This document shows, piece by piece, positions 18,330-27,183 of a stretch of 35,150 nt of DNA. The notes beneath the pieces are model-generated. The model did no database searches and was not told the DNA's origin. It saw only the letters and a program-made list of their open reading frames with translations. Every line of letters starts with the position of its first letter. Within the stretch, counting starts at the first letter, position 1. A program made the translations under genes and the position numbers. The stretch covers positions 1 through 35,150 of the forward strand of contig SXQZ01000142.1 of NCBI GenBank assembly GCA_005792725.1, written 5' to 3'. Source of the DNA: Actinomycetota bacterium. GTDB taxonomy: Bacteria > Actinomycetota > Thermoleophilia > Miltoncostaeales > Miltoncostaeaceae.

Positions 18330-19063
18330 AGCCGGCCGACAAGCGGGCATACGACCGGGACTACGCGCAGGCCAAGAAGACCGGCAAGCCGTTCTTCCCC
18401 TACGCGATCTTCAAGGACACCGTCATCGCGACGCTGACGGTGCTCGGCATCATCATCCTCGCGATCGTGGTGCGGGTCGAGGTGGGCGAGCCGGTGAACC
18501 CGGCCACGACCGACTTCGTGCCGAGGCCGGAGTGGTACTTCTACTTCGCCTTCGAACTCCTGAAGATCTTCAAGAACCAGGACGTCTTCACGCCGCTGAT
18601 CATGGCGACGTTCATGGTGCCGAACATCCTCATCATCCTGCTGGTGGTGTGGCCGTTCATCGACCGGGGTCCGGAGCGCCGAATCTGGAAGCGCCCGTTC
18701 GCCCTGGGCCTCACCGTCATCGTCACCGGCATGCTCTGCTACCTCACCTGGATGGGCGCCAACTCGCCCGCCGGGGTGGCCAAGGGCGGCCTGCCCGTGA
18801 GCGGCCTCGACGAGGAGGCCACGAAGGGCATGGGGGTCTATCTGGCCAACGGGTGCGGCAGCTGCCATATGGTGGCGGGCGTCGGCGCCCCGGGGCCGGG
18901 TCCCGACCTCACCAACGAGGGAACCAAGGGCTGGGACAACGCGAAGATGATCGCGTGGTTCAAGGCGCCCAAGCCGCCGATGCCCTCGTACGCGTCGCTG
19001 CCACCCGCCGAGCTGGAAGCGCTGGCCACCTTCATCACCGGCCTGGGGACGACGTACAAGTAG
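18326..19063 (+). CDS. qcrC: Subunit IV / cytochrome c fusion (Bacillus QcrC type)
   Basis: DFVPRPEWYFYFAFELLK (PEWY), 3 TM helices, then CGSCHMV heme c motif and a C-terminal cytochrome c domain. Confidence 0.92.
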   Translation: MKPADKRAYDRDYAQAKKTGKPFFPYAIFKDTVIATLTVLGIIILAIVVRVEVGEPVNPATTDFVPRPEWYFYFAFELLKIFKNQDVFTPLIMATFMVPNILIILLVVWPFIDRGPERRIWKRPFALGLTVIVTGMLCYLTWMGANSPAGVAKGGLPVSGLDEEATKGMGVYLANGCGSCHMVAGVGAPGPGPDLTNEGTKGWDNAKMIAWFKAPKPPMPSYASLPPAELEALATFITGLGTTYK

Positions 19064-19093
19064 GCCGCTCCCCGGGCATGGCACGGTTCATCG

Positions 19094-19119
19094 CGGGGCC
19101 CCGCCACGGCGGGGCCCCG
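19094..19119. terminator. GC-rich hairpin between qcrC and ubiX
   Basis: cggggccccg-ccacgg-cggggccccg perfect 10-bp stem; no T tract. Confidence 0.5.
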
Positions 19120-19157
19120 GCCGCCTTCCTGCCATGCGGGGCTACCATCACAGGGCC

Positions 19158-19796
19158 ATGCGGATCTTCCTGGGGGTAACCGGGGCCAGCGGCGCCCTCT
19201 ACGGCGGGCGCGCCCTCGCCGCGCTCACCGACGCCGGTCACCACGTGGGGCTGTGCGTGTCGGACGCGGGCGCCCGGGTGATCAGCCACGAGGTGCTGGG
19301 GGAGGGTCCCCGACCCGCCGATTACCACGACGTGGCCGAGCGCTTCGCCGCCATGTTCGCCCGGCCGGCCGGTGCGGTTGACCTGCTCAGCGCCGACGAC
19401 ATCGCATCCTCATTCGCCTCGGGCTCCGCGGGCGCACGCCAGGCCCTGGTGGCCCCGTGCTCCACGTCCACCCTGGGCCACATCGCCCACGGCACGGGCG
19501 GCAACCTCATCCACCGGGTCGCCGAGGTGATGCTGAAGGAGCGCGGAGGGCTGATCATCATCCCGCGCGAGACGCCCGTGTCGCTGATCCAGTTGAGGAA
19601 CATGGTCGCGGTCACCGAGGCCGGTGGCGTGGTGCTGCCTGCCTCGCCCGGCCTGTACACCCTGCCGGCGACCGTTGAGGACATGGTGGACTTCGTCGTC
19701 GGCAAGGCCCTGGACCTGATGGGCGTCGAGCACGCCCTCTTTCCCCGCTGGGGGCAGCCCGACGTGCCGGCCGGGACCCTGGGGGACCACCCGTGA
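19158..19796 (+). CDS. ubiX: UbiX-type flavin prenyltransferase (candidate MqnM)
   Basis: MRIFLGVTGASGALYG, VAPCSTSTLGHIAHGTGGNLIHR, IIIPRETPVSLIQLRNM. Confidence 0.94.
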   Translation: MRIFLGVTGASGALYGGRALAALTDAGHHVGLCVSDAGARVISHEVLGEGPRPADYHDVAERFAAMFARPAGAVDLLSADDIASSFASGSAGARQALVAPCSTSTLGHIAHGTGGNLIHRVAEVMLKERGGLIIIPRETPVSLIQLRNMVAVTEAGGVVLPASPGLYTLPATVEDMVDFVVGKALDLMGVEHALFPRWGQPDVPAGTLGDHP

Positions 19797-20485
19797 GTAC
19801 GGCGTCGCCCGACCGGGCGGTCTTCGACCGGATCGCACCGCGCTACGACCTGGTGAGTGGCCTCATGACCCTGGGCATGGGGGACCGCTGGCGCCGGGCC
19901 GCGGCCGAGGCCGCCGACGCAACCGCCGGCCAGCGGGTGCTCGATGCCTACACGGGCACGGGGGACCTGGCGCTGCTGCTGGCCGACCGCGTGACGCGTC
20001 TCGGCGAGGTGGTGGGCGTGGACCTGTCACCGGAGATGATCGCGCGGGCGCGGCTGAAGGCCACGGCCTCCGGACGCGAATGCCGCTTCGAGGTCGCCGA
20101 CTGCACCGCCCTACCCTTCGCCTCCGATTGGTTCGATGCCGCCACCGCGTCGGGCGGGCTGAGGAGCCTGGCCGACCCGGCACCCGGCGTGGCCGAGTTG
20201 GTGCGGGTCGTGCGCCCCGGCGGGCGCATGGTGATCCTCGAGGTCACGCCCCCCGCCCGGCTCCGTGGCGCACACGCACGGGTGCTGCGCTTCACCACCC
20301 CGCTGCTCGGCGGGGCGCTCGGCGGTGACCCGGATGCTTTCCGGCACATGGTCGCGACCATCGGGCACGTGCCCGCCCCGCAGGACATGGCGGCCATCAT
20401 GGGTGATGCCGGCCTGCTCGGGGTCGGCTGGCGCACATTCGCCGGGGGCATCGCGACGCTCCACCACGGCGTGGTGGCACCATGA
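19793..20485 (+). CDS. UbiE/MenG-type quinone C-methyltransferase
   Basis: FDRIAPRYDLVSGLMTLGMGDRWRR, DAYTGTGDLALLLAD, VVGVDLSPEMIARAR, VRPGGRMVILEVT. Confidence 0.9.
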   Translation: MSTASPDRAVFDRIAPRYDLVSGLMTLGMGDRWRRAAAEAADATAGQRVLDAYTGTGDLALLLADRVTRLGEVVGVDLSPEMIARARLKATASGRECRFEVADCTALPFASDWFDAATASGGLRSLADPAPGVAELVRVVRPGGRMVILEVTPPARLRGAHARVLRFTTPLLGGALGGDPDAFRHMVATIGHVPAPQDMAAIMGDAGLLGVGWRTFAGGIATLHHGVVAP

Positions 20486-21453
20486 CCACCGCCCCGCCCG
20501 TCCACGATGTCGTCCAGCCGTTCCAGCCATGGATGGCCGAGTGCGAGGACATGCTCGGGCGCTTCGCCGGCGGACACGTGCCCGAGGTATCGGGGCCCGC
20601 CACGGACACCCTCGTGGCGGGTGGAAAGCGGGTGCGCCCCGTGATGCTGTTCTGCTGTTCGTCACGCCGTGAGGATGACCGGCAGGCCCTGGTCAGCGCC
20701 GCGGCCGCCGTGGAGCTCGTCCACATGGCCACTCTGGTGCATGACGACCTCATTGACGGCGCCACCACCCGCCGGGGCCGGCCGACGGTGGCACGCGCCC
20801 ACGGAGCCGATGCCGCCATCAACGTGGGCGACTTCCTGTTCGCGCGGGCCTTCGCGGAGCTCACGCGCCTCGGGTCGCCCGCCGCCGTCAGCGCCCTGGC
20901 CGAGGCGTCCCTCGACCTGGCCCGGGGCGAGATGGACCAGCAGCGGGCGGCCGGCGACCTAGCGCTGCCCGTGGATGCCTACATGGCACGCTGCCAGCGC
21001 AAGACGGGGGCGCTCTTCGCCGTGGCGTGCCGCCTGGGCGCGCTGCTGTCGGGGGCGTCGGACGAGGCCCAGCGGAGGCTGGCGGCATTCGGCACCCACG
21101 TGGGCGTGGCGTTCCAGATCCTCGATGACATCCTCGACCTTGCGGGCGCCCCAGCCGACACGGGCAAGCGCCGCGGCACCGACATCCTCTGCGGCACCGT
21201 GACGCTGCCGCAAATCCTTGCGATGGAGGTGGACCCGGATCTCGGCGCCGAGATCCGGCGCGTCGCCGCCGGCGAGGACGGGCTTGGCACCCTGTGCGAC
21301 CGCCTGGCGGCGCATCCGGGTACCGCGGCCGCGCGGCAGCGGGCCATCGGCGAGGTGGAGATGGCCTTGGAGTCGCTCGACGGCGACATCGGTGGCGCCG
21401 ATGCGGCCGCCCTGCGCATCATCGCCGCGGGCGTGGTGGACCGGTTCGCATGA
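20482..21453 (+). CDS. Polyprenyl diphosphate synthase
   Basis: GGKRVRPVM, HDDLIDGATTRRGRPTV, GDFLFARAF, FQILDDILDLAG. Confidence 0.94.
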   Translation: MTTAPPVHDVVQPFQPWMAECEDMLGRFAGGHVPEVSGPATDTLVAGGKRVRPVMLFCCSSRREDDRQALVSAAAAVELVHMATLVHDDLIDGATTRRGRPTVARAHGADAAINVGDFLFARAFAELTRLGSPAAVSALAEASLDLARGEMDQQRAAGDLALPVDAYMARCQRKTGALFAVACRLGALLSGASDEAQRRLAAFGTHVGVAFQILDDILDLAGAPADTGKRRGTDILCGTVTLPQILAMEVDPDLGAEIRRVAAGEDGLGTLCDRLAAHPGTAAARQRAIGEVEMALESLDGDIGGADAAALRIIAAGVVDRFA

Positions 21454-21911
21454 CCCGCGAGGAGATCGTCGCCATGCTCGATGCCCGCGACCCGCTGGCC
21501 GCCGCGAAGGGCCTGCCGACGCCGGGCGAGGTCGGCTGGCGGCGTGGGCCGGCCGGCGACGAGGGCGTGGCGGCACTGCGCTACGGCGCAGGCACCACCA
21601 CCGGCCAGATCGCCGACCGCCTGCTCGAGATCGCCGGATGGGGATCCGGCGTGCGTGCCGTGCAGCTGGTGCCCGGGCCGGACACGGCGGGACGCCCCGG
21701 GTCGTGGGGCACGGAGGATCTCCTCGTCACCGCGGTCACCCGGCGCGTGCTGCCCGACGTGGCGATCCGCCCCGACTGGCAGGCGCTCGGCGGGCCCGCG
21801 TGCCAGGTGGCGGTGTCATTCGGCGCGGACGAGTGGGTCATCCCGGAGGACGACGACGCCGACCCCGACCGCCTGGCCGCGGCCGTGGGCGCGAGGGCGG
21901 TGGCCCGGTGA
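21450..21911 (+). CDS. Small protein resembling the C-terminal part of MqnE/MqnC/CofH-type radical SAM enzymes, no CxxxCxxC
   Basis: LRYGAGTTTGQIADRLLEIAG..GVRAVQLVPG...TEDLLVTAVTRRVLPDVAIRPDWQALGGPACQVAVSFGADEW parallels the corresponding region of the family; 4-nt overlaps with neighbours. Confidence 0.6.
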   Translation: MTREEIVAMLDARDPLAAAKGLPTPGEVGWRRGPAGDEGVAALRYGAGTTTGQIADRLLEIAGWGSGVRAVQLVPGPDTAGRPGSWGTEDLLVTAVTRRVLPDVAIRPDWQALGGPACQVAVSFGADEWVIPEDDDADPDRLAAAVGARAVAR

Positions 21912-22720
21912 GCGATCTCCGGGTGGGGCGCATCAGCGCACTCAACATGTTCCCCGTCTACCACCACCTCGAGCGGGCCCACCTGCCGGGGGTGGCGTTC
22001 ACCGACGGCCTGCCGGCGGCGCTGAACGCGGCGGTGCTGGGTGGGGCGCTCGATGTGTCGGCGGTCTCGAGCATCACATACGCGCGCAACGCCGGGCGCC
22101 TGCGCCTGCTACCCGTGGGCTGCATTGCCTGCGAGGGGGCGGTGGGCTCCATCCGCCTCATGTCGCCCGTGCCGCTCGACCGGGTGCAACGCGTGGCCGT
22201 GACCCCGCACAGCGCGAGCAGCGTCACGCTGCTGCGCGTCCTGCTGGGTCCGGGGGTGCCCTTCCGCGCGCTGGCGTCCGACGACGATGCCCCATCGGCG
22301 CTCGCCGGCGGCGAGGCCGTGCTGCTCATCGCCGATGCCGCCCTGCTCGCGCACCGCGACGGCCTCGCCCCGTACTCCATCGATCTGGGTGAGGCCTGGC
22401 AGGAACGCACCGGGCTGCCGATGGTCTTCGCCGTGTGGGTGGCGAGGAGCGAGGTGGCCGGCACCCGCACCGCGGACGTTGCGGCGCTCAGCACCGTGAT
22501 CAGCGAGGCCCGCACGGCGTTCGAGACGGACCCCGACGCGGTCGCGGCCGCCGCCGCGTGGCGCTTCCCATTCGACGAGGCATACGTCCGGGAGTATCTG
22601 CAGCGCCTGCGGTATGGGTTCGGCGACGCCGAGCGCGCCGGATTGCTGCGGTTCCTCGATCTGGCGCAGGATGCCGGTGAGCTCGGCGAGGTACCCGCCC
22701 TCGGAGCCCTGGCGGCATGA
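21908..22720 (+). CDS. mqnA: Chorismate dehydratase MqnA (futalosine pathway)
   Basis: VGRISALNMFPVYHHLE, LNAAVLGGALDVSAVSSITYARNAGRLRLLPVGCIACEGAVGSIRL, VFAVWVARSEV. Confidence 0.9.
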   Translation: MSDLRVGRISALNMFPVYHHLERAHLPGVAFTDGLPAALNAAVLGGALDVSAVSSITYARNAGRLRLLPVGCIACEGAVGSIRLMSPVPLDRVQRVAVTPHSASSVTLLRVLLGPGVPFRALASDDDAPSALAGGEAVLLIADAALLAHRDGLAPYSIDLGEAWQERTGLPMVFAVWVARSEVAGTRTADVAALSTVISEARTAFETDPDAVAAAAAWRFPFDEAYVREYLQRLRYGFGDAERAGLLRFLDLAQDAGELGEVPALGALAA

Positions 22721-23808
22721 GCACCATCGCACCCACCCGCCACCACGCGGTCATCGACGGCCTCGACGCCGGCCGGCGCCTCGATGCCGAGGGCGCCCGG
22801 GTGCTCCTGGACTCACACGATGTGGTGGCCGTCGCGGCGGCCGCCCGGCGGGCGCGCGACCGGGTGACCAACCCGGGCGAGGTCACGTTCGTCATCGACC
22901 GCAATGTGAACTACACGAACTTCTGCGTCACCGATTGCGACTTCTGCGCCTTCTACCGCCACCCGCGCGACCCCGGGGGCTACGTGCTGGGCAAGCCCGT
23001 GATCTTCCGCAAGATCGAGGAGACCCTCGCCCTTGGCGGCACGGCGTTGCTCATGCAGGGCGGGCACCACCCCAACCTGCGCATCGAGTGGTACGAGGAC
23101 CTCTTCCGCGACATCAAGGCCCGCTACCCGATCCACCTGCACGCCCTGTCGCCCAGCGAGGTGCTGCACATCGCCCACTACTCGCGCCTCGATCTGGGGG
23201 ACACCCTCGGCCGCCTCATCCGCGCCGGGCTCGACTCCATTCCCGGAGGCGGAGCCGAGATCCTCGTGGACCGGGTGCGCGATGTCATCGCCCCGCGCAA
23301 GACGATGACCGCGGAGTGGATCGGGGTCATGCGCGAGGCACACCTGCGGGGCCTGCCCACCAGCGCCACCATGATGTACGGCACGATTGACACCGTGGAT
23401 GACCGCGTGGAGCACCTGCGCGTGCTGCGCGACCTGCAGGACGAAACGGGGGGCTTCCGGGCCTTCGCGTGCTGGTCGTACCAGCCCGGTGGGGGCTCGG
23501 CGCGCGGCGATGACCACCTCGGCCTCACGGCGGCCGACTACCTGATGATGAACGCGGTCGCGCGCCTCTACCTCGACAACATCCCCCACATCCAGTCCTC
23601 GTGGGTCACCCAGGGGCTGCGCATCGGGATGCTGGCGCTCGAAGCCGGATGCGACGACATGGGCTCCATCATGATCGAGGAGAATGTGGTGCGCGCCGCC
23701 GGCACGCAGTTCACCCTCGACACCCCGCGCATGGTGGAGGCCATCGAGGCCACCGGCCGCCGCGCGGTCCAGCGCGACACCCTCTACCGCGTGGTGCGGC
23801 GCTTCTAG
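22717..23808 (+). CDS. mqnC: Cyclic dehypoxanthine futalosine synthase MqnC (radical SAM)
   Basis: NVNYTNFCVTDCDFCAFYR (CxxxCxxC), GGTALLMQGGHHPNLRIEWYEDLF, MMYGTIDTVDDRVEHL, IQSSWVTQGLRIGMLALEAGCDDMGSIMIEENVV. Confidence 0.95.
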   Translation: MSTIAPTRHHAVIDGLDAGRRLDAEGARVLLDSHDVVAVAAAARRARDRVTNPGEVTFVIDRNVNYTNFCVTDCDFCAFYRHPRDPGGYVLGKPVIFRKIEETLALGGTALLMQGGHHPNLRIEWYEDLFRDIKARYPIHLHALSPSEVLHIAHYSRLDLGDTLGRLIRAGLDSIPGGGAEILVDRVRDVIAPRKTMTAEWIGVMREAHLRGLPTSATMMYGTIDTVDDRVEHLRVLRDLQDETGGFRAFACWSYQPGGGSARGDDHLGLTAADYLMMNAVARLYLDNIPHIQSSWVTQGLRIGMLALEAGCDDMGSIMIEENVVRAAGTQFTLDTPRMVEAIEATGRRAVQRDTLYRVVRRF

Positions 23809-23951
23809 CCCCAATGGACGGCGGCGCCCGACGAAGGGCCACGATGGCCGCCGTGCGCGCCGGCCTCGCCACCCCCGACATGCCCTGAACCGCGGCCCGC
23901 GGAACCCCGGGGCGGGCACGTAACCCTCCGCCCCGCGACCCCACCCCCGCC

Positions 23952-23984
23952 GGTGCCCGCCCCCGGGCCCCGGGGGCGGGCACC
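23952..23984. terminator. Perfect hairpin between convergent mqnC and rhodanese/lipA
   Basis: ggtgcccgcccccgg-gcc-ccgggggcgggcacc, 15-bp perfect stem. Confidence 0.6.
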
Positions 23985-24071
23985 CGGGCGTGCCACCGGG
24001 GTCCGGCGTGGGGGGCGGTAACCGGCGGGGGTACGTGCCCGGCACCGGGGCCGGCCGGAGGTGCACCCTCA

Positions 24072-24374
24072 TCACGGGCTGACCGGCAGGCCGGCCTGTG
24101 CCCAGGCGACGATCCCGCCCTCCAGGTTCACGAGGCCGGCGAAGCCCTCGTTCTCCTCGAGGTACCGGCAGACCGTCTCCGAACGGCCGCCGCTGTGGCA
24201 GGTGAAGATCACCGTGCGGTCGCGGGGCACCTCGGCGAGACGGTCCAGCAGGTCGCCCATGGGGATGTGAATGGCACCCGGGATGGCCGCCTGCGCCAGT
24301 TCGTCGGCCTCGCGCACATCAATGATGACGGCATCGCCAGCGTCGGCGGCGCCCTTCGCCTGCCCCGGGGTCAT
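24072..24374 (-). CDS. Rhodanese-like domain protein
   Basis: VIIDVREADELAQAAIPGAIHIPMGDL, FTCHSGGRSETVCRYLEE, NLEGGIVAWAQAGLPV; ATG overlaps lipA stop (TGATG). Confidence 0.92.
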   Translation of the reverse strand: MTPGQAKGAADAGDAVIIDVREADELAQAAIPGAIHIPMGDLLDRLAEVPRDRTVIFTCHSGGRSETVCRYLEENEGFAGLVNLEGGIVAWAQAGLPVSP

Positions 24375-25468
24375 CACCTCCACGATGTCACCGGGGCGGC
24401 GCCGGTCGCGGCCTCGTCGGCCACGCGGTCGGCCTCGAACGACGACCGCACCAGCGGACCCGCCTCGACATGCGCGAGGCCCAGCGAGTGGCCGAGGGCA
24501 GCGAGCGCCGGATACTCGGCAGGCGCATAGAAGCGCACGACCGGCAGATGGGCAGGTGACGGGCTGAGGTACTGCCCCACGGTCACCACGTCGCACCCGG
24601 CGGCCGCCAGATCGGAGAACACCGTGGCGACCTCGGGCAGATGCTCCCCGAGACCCACCATGATGCCGCTCTTGGTCAGCAGCCCCGCCGCCCGCGAGCG
24701 CTCGAGCAGCTCAAGGGTCCGCTCGTACCGGGCGCCCGGGCGCACCCGACGGTACAGCCGCGGCACGGTCTCGGTGTTGTGGTTGAGCACGTCAGGCCGT
24801 GTCTCGATCACCAGATCGAGCGCGTCCCAGTTGCCCCGGAAGTCGGGGATGAGCACCTCGACGCGGGCATCGGGCACCCGATCGCGAAGCGCGTGGATGA
24901 CGGCCGCGAAGTGCCCGGCGCCGCCGTCGGGCTGGTCATCGCGGGCCACGGCGGTCACCACCACGTAGCGAAGGCCCATTGCCGCCGCGGCATCCGCGAG
25001 CCGTGCGGGTTCACCGGGATCGGGCGGCAGCATGGGCTTCCCCGACGTCACGTCGCAGAAGCGGCATCCGCGGGTGCACGTCTCACCGGCGATCATGAAC
25101 GTGGCCGTCCCCCGGCTCCAGCAGCGCTGGATGTTCGGGCATGCGGCCTCCTCGCACACCGTCACCAGGGACTCTTGCCGCATCAGTGCCTTCAGGCGCA
25201 CGTACCCGGGCCCGAACGACCCCTTCTCCACGACCCACCGGGGCAGGCGGGTGCCACTCACCAGCTGCCGCAGCTCATCGGGCGTCACGCCCACGGGGTC
25301 GAGCCCATCCCCGGGGCCATCCCCCACCAAGGCCCCGCCCACGATCACATCGGGTACCGCGCCCCGGGCCCGTGCCTCCCGGACCACGCAGAGGAGGTCC
25401 TCATCGGGCACCGCGTCCACCACGAAGGCGCGCTGCCGGCCCGACCCCTCGTCCGAGGACCACATCAC
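24374..25468 (-). CDS. lipA: Lipoyl synthase with about 72-aa N-terminal extension
   Basis: LPRWVVEKGSFG, VCEEAACPNIQRCWSRGTATFMIAGETCTRGCRFCDVTSGKP, NHNTETVPRLYRRVRPGARYERTLELL, KSGIMVGLGE; GTG 25468 (or ATG 25465). Confidence 0.92.
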   Translation of the reverse strand: MMWSSDEGSGRQRAFVVDAVPDEDLLCVVREARARGAVPDVIVGGALVGDGPGDGLDPVGVTPDELRQLVSGTRLPRWVVEKGSFGPGYVRLKALMRQESLVTVCEEAACPNIQRCWSRGTATFMIAGETCTRGCRFCDVTSGKPMLPPDPGEPARLADAAAAMGLRYVVVTAVARDDQPDGGAGHFAAVIHALRDRVPDARVEVLIPDFRGNWDALDLVIETRPDVLNHNTETVPRLYRRVRPGARYERTLELLERSRAAGLLTKSGIMVGLGEHLPEVATVFSDLAAAGCDVVTVGQYLSPSPAHLPVVRFYAPAEYPALAALGHSLGLAHVEAGPLVRSSFEADRVADEAATGAAPVTSWR

Positions 25469-25536
25469 GTCCCGCAGGCTAGACCACACGGGCCGGGGAA
25501 CCGGCACCGGACCGGGGGCCCCGCCGATGCACGGAG

Positions 25537-26335
25537 GTGGCGACGGTCTTCGGGGGGACGAGACCCAATACGAGACCGCTGGCGATCACGATTGACTCCG
25601 CCGGGAACATCTACACGGCGAACTTCAACGCGGCCTCCGTCACCAAAGTCACCGGCGCCCCCCGCCACGCCGGCCGCGCCGTCGGCCGTGGCAGCAAGCG
25701 GATCCGCATCGGTCACCGTGAGCGCGAACGCGCCCTCAGCGCGATTCGGACCGCCGAGTTCCTACCTCGTCACCACGGTTGAGGACCCCACGCGGCAGTG
25801 CACCGTGACCCCTCCGGCGACCGCCTGCACCCTCAGCGGGTTGGCAGCCGGAACCTCCTACACCTTCACCGTGAAGGCATCCCTCAACACATGGCTGACC
25901 GCGCCCTCAGCGCCATCGGCCACCGTGACCCCCACCGCACTGCCGGCCCCGGCGCCGTCGCCGGACCCCGCGCCGCCCCTGTCGCTGTCGCCATCACCAT
26001 CGCCGTCGCCCGTCCCGAATCCCCGGGCGAGGATCCGCTGCACCACCGTCCGGTGCACCACCACCGGTCCGGTGCCCCGGCGCGCATCGCGCATCACCCA
26101 GTCGGCGGTCACCACCACGGTGGCGACCGCCTCCATCCGTGACGGCGCGCGGGCCATGGCCAGGACCGCCCGGGGTACGTGCGCCATCAGGACGACCGGC
26201 GCCGGGACAACGGCGAAGCGCACCTACACGTGCTCCCTCCGCCTGCCGAAGGGCACCTGGACCATCACCACCACGGCGCTGTCGAAGGCCGGGGCCGTGG
26301 TGGAGCGCTCCCGGGTGGTGAAGCGGATCCGGTAG
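25537..26335 (+). pseudogene. Frameshifted, 5'-truncated NHL-repeat + FN3 surface protein
   Basis: Frame 1 encodes PLAITIDSAGNIYTANFNAASVTKVTGAP, continued in frame 2 as PATPAAPSAVAAS...YLVTTVEDPTRQCTVTPPATACTLSGLAAGTSYTFTVKA; one extra C in the 6-C run 25658-25663 explains the shift. Confidence 0.65.
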
Positions 26336-26411
26336 GCACCCGGCCGCCGGGCGCCGCCCCCGATGCGCTAGCCTCAATCATCCCGGTAGCCACGTTCCCT
26401 GAGGGGGCTCC

Positions 26412-27113
26412 GTGCGTCCATCTGCCATTGCCACCGCGCTCGCCATGGCGGCGCTCGCCCCGGTCGCCCTGGCCGGGACCGCAGGTGGCGGTGCCACCGG
26501 GCTCGCCGTCACGGCAGGTGACGGGCAGGTGGTCGTTTCATGGACCGCCCCGGTCGCCAACGGCGGCTCGGCCATCACGTCCTACGCGGTCACCGCCGCG
26601 CCCGGCGGGGCCACCTGCACCGCGACCGCGCCCGCCGTCACCTGCACCGTCACGGGGCTGACCAACGGCACGGCCTACACGTTCACCGTCACGGCCACGA
26701 ATGCGCTCGGCACCTCGCCCGCCTCGGCGGCATCTGCGGCGGTGACCCCCCGGGGCGCTGCGCTTGCCGTGACCGTGGTGCCCTCGCGGACGCGCATCAC
26801 GAGCGGTCAGCGGATGACCGTGACCCTGCGCACCCGGAGCACCGGCACGTGGGCCGCCACGGCGGTGACGCCGTGCCTCACGCTGCCCCAGAGCCTCACG
26901 GCCGTCAGCACGAGCGGCGCCACCCGGACGGGGCGCACCCTGTGCTTCGCGCCCGGGGACCTCGCCGTCGGCAGGGCGCGGGCGCGGACGGTGACCGTCA
27001 CGGCGGCGGCGACCCGGGCGATCACCCGCACCATCACCGCACGCACCACGGCCGGGAACGCCCAAGCGGCCACGGGGACCTCGCCGGCCGTGCTCATCAG
27101 CCCGCGCCGCTAG
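26412..27113 (+). CDS. Secreted fibronectin type III domain protein
   Basis: Signal peptide [24 protein letters not shown]3 pattern [23 protein letters not shown]...[25 protein letters not shown]. Confidence 0.82.
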   Translation: MRPSAIATALAMAALAPVALAGTAGGGATGLAVTAGDGQVVVSWTAPVANGGSAITSYAVTAAPGGATCTATAPAVTCTVTGLTNGTAYTFTVTATNALGTSPASAASAAVTPRGAALAVTVVPSRTRITSGQRMTVTLRTRSTGTWAATAVTPCLTLPQSLTAVSTSGATRTGRTLCFAPGDLAVGRARARTVTVTAAATRAITRTITARTTAGNAQAATGTSPAVLISPRR

Positions 27114-27183
27114 GGCGTCCCGGGCTCCGGTCGGCCCCGCCCGGACGGGAGGCCGGGGGGTGCATCGGGTAGCGTCCTCGCGC

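Noticed and set aside
19094-19119. Self-palindromic hairpin as a novel regulatory RNA
   Set aside because: Most simply a GC-rich terminator after qcrC, just upstream of the ubiX -10.
23814-23888. 24-codon ORF MDGGARRRATMAAVRAGLATPDMP after mqnC
   Set aside because: No SD or promoter signal and too short to support without conservation data.
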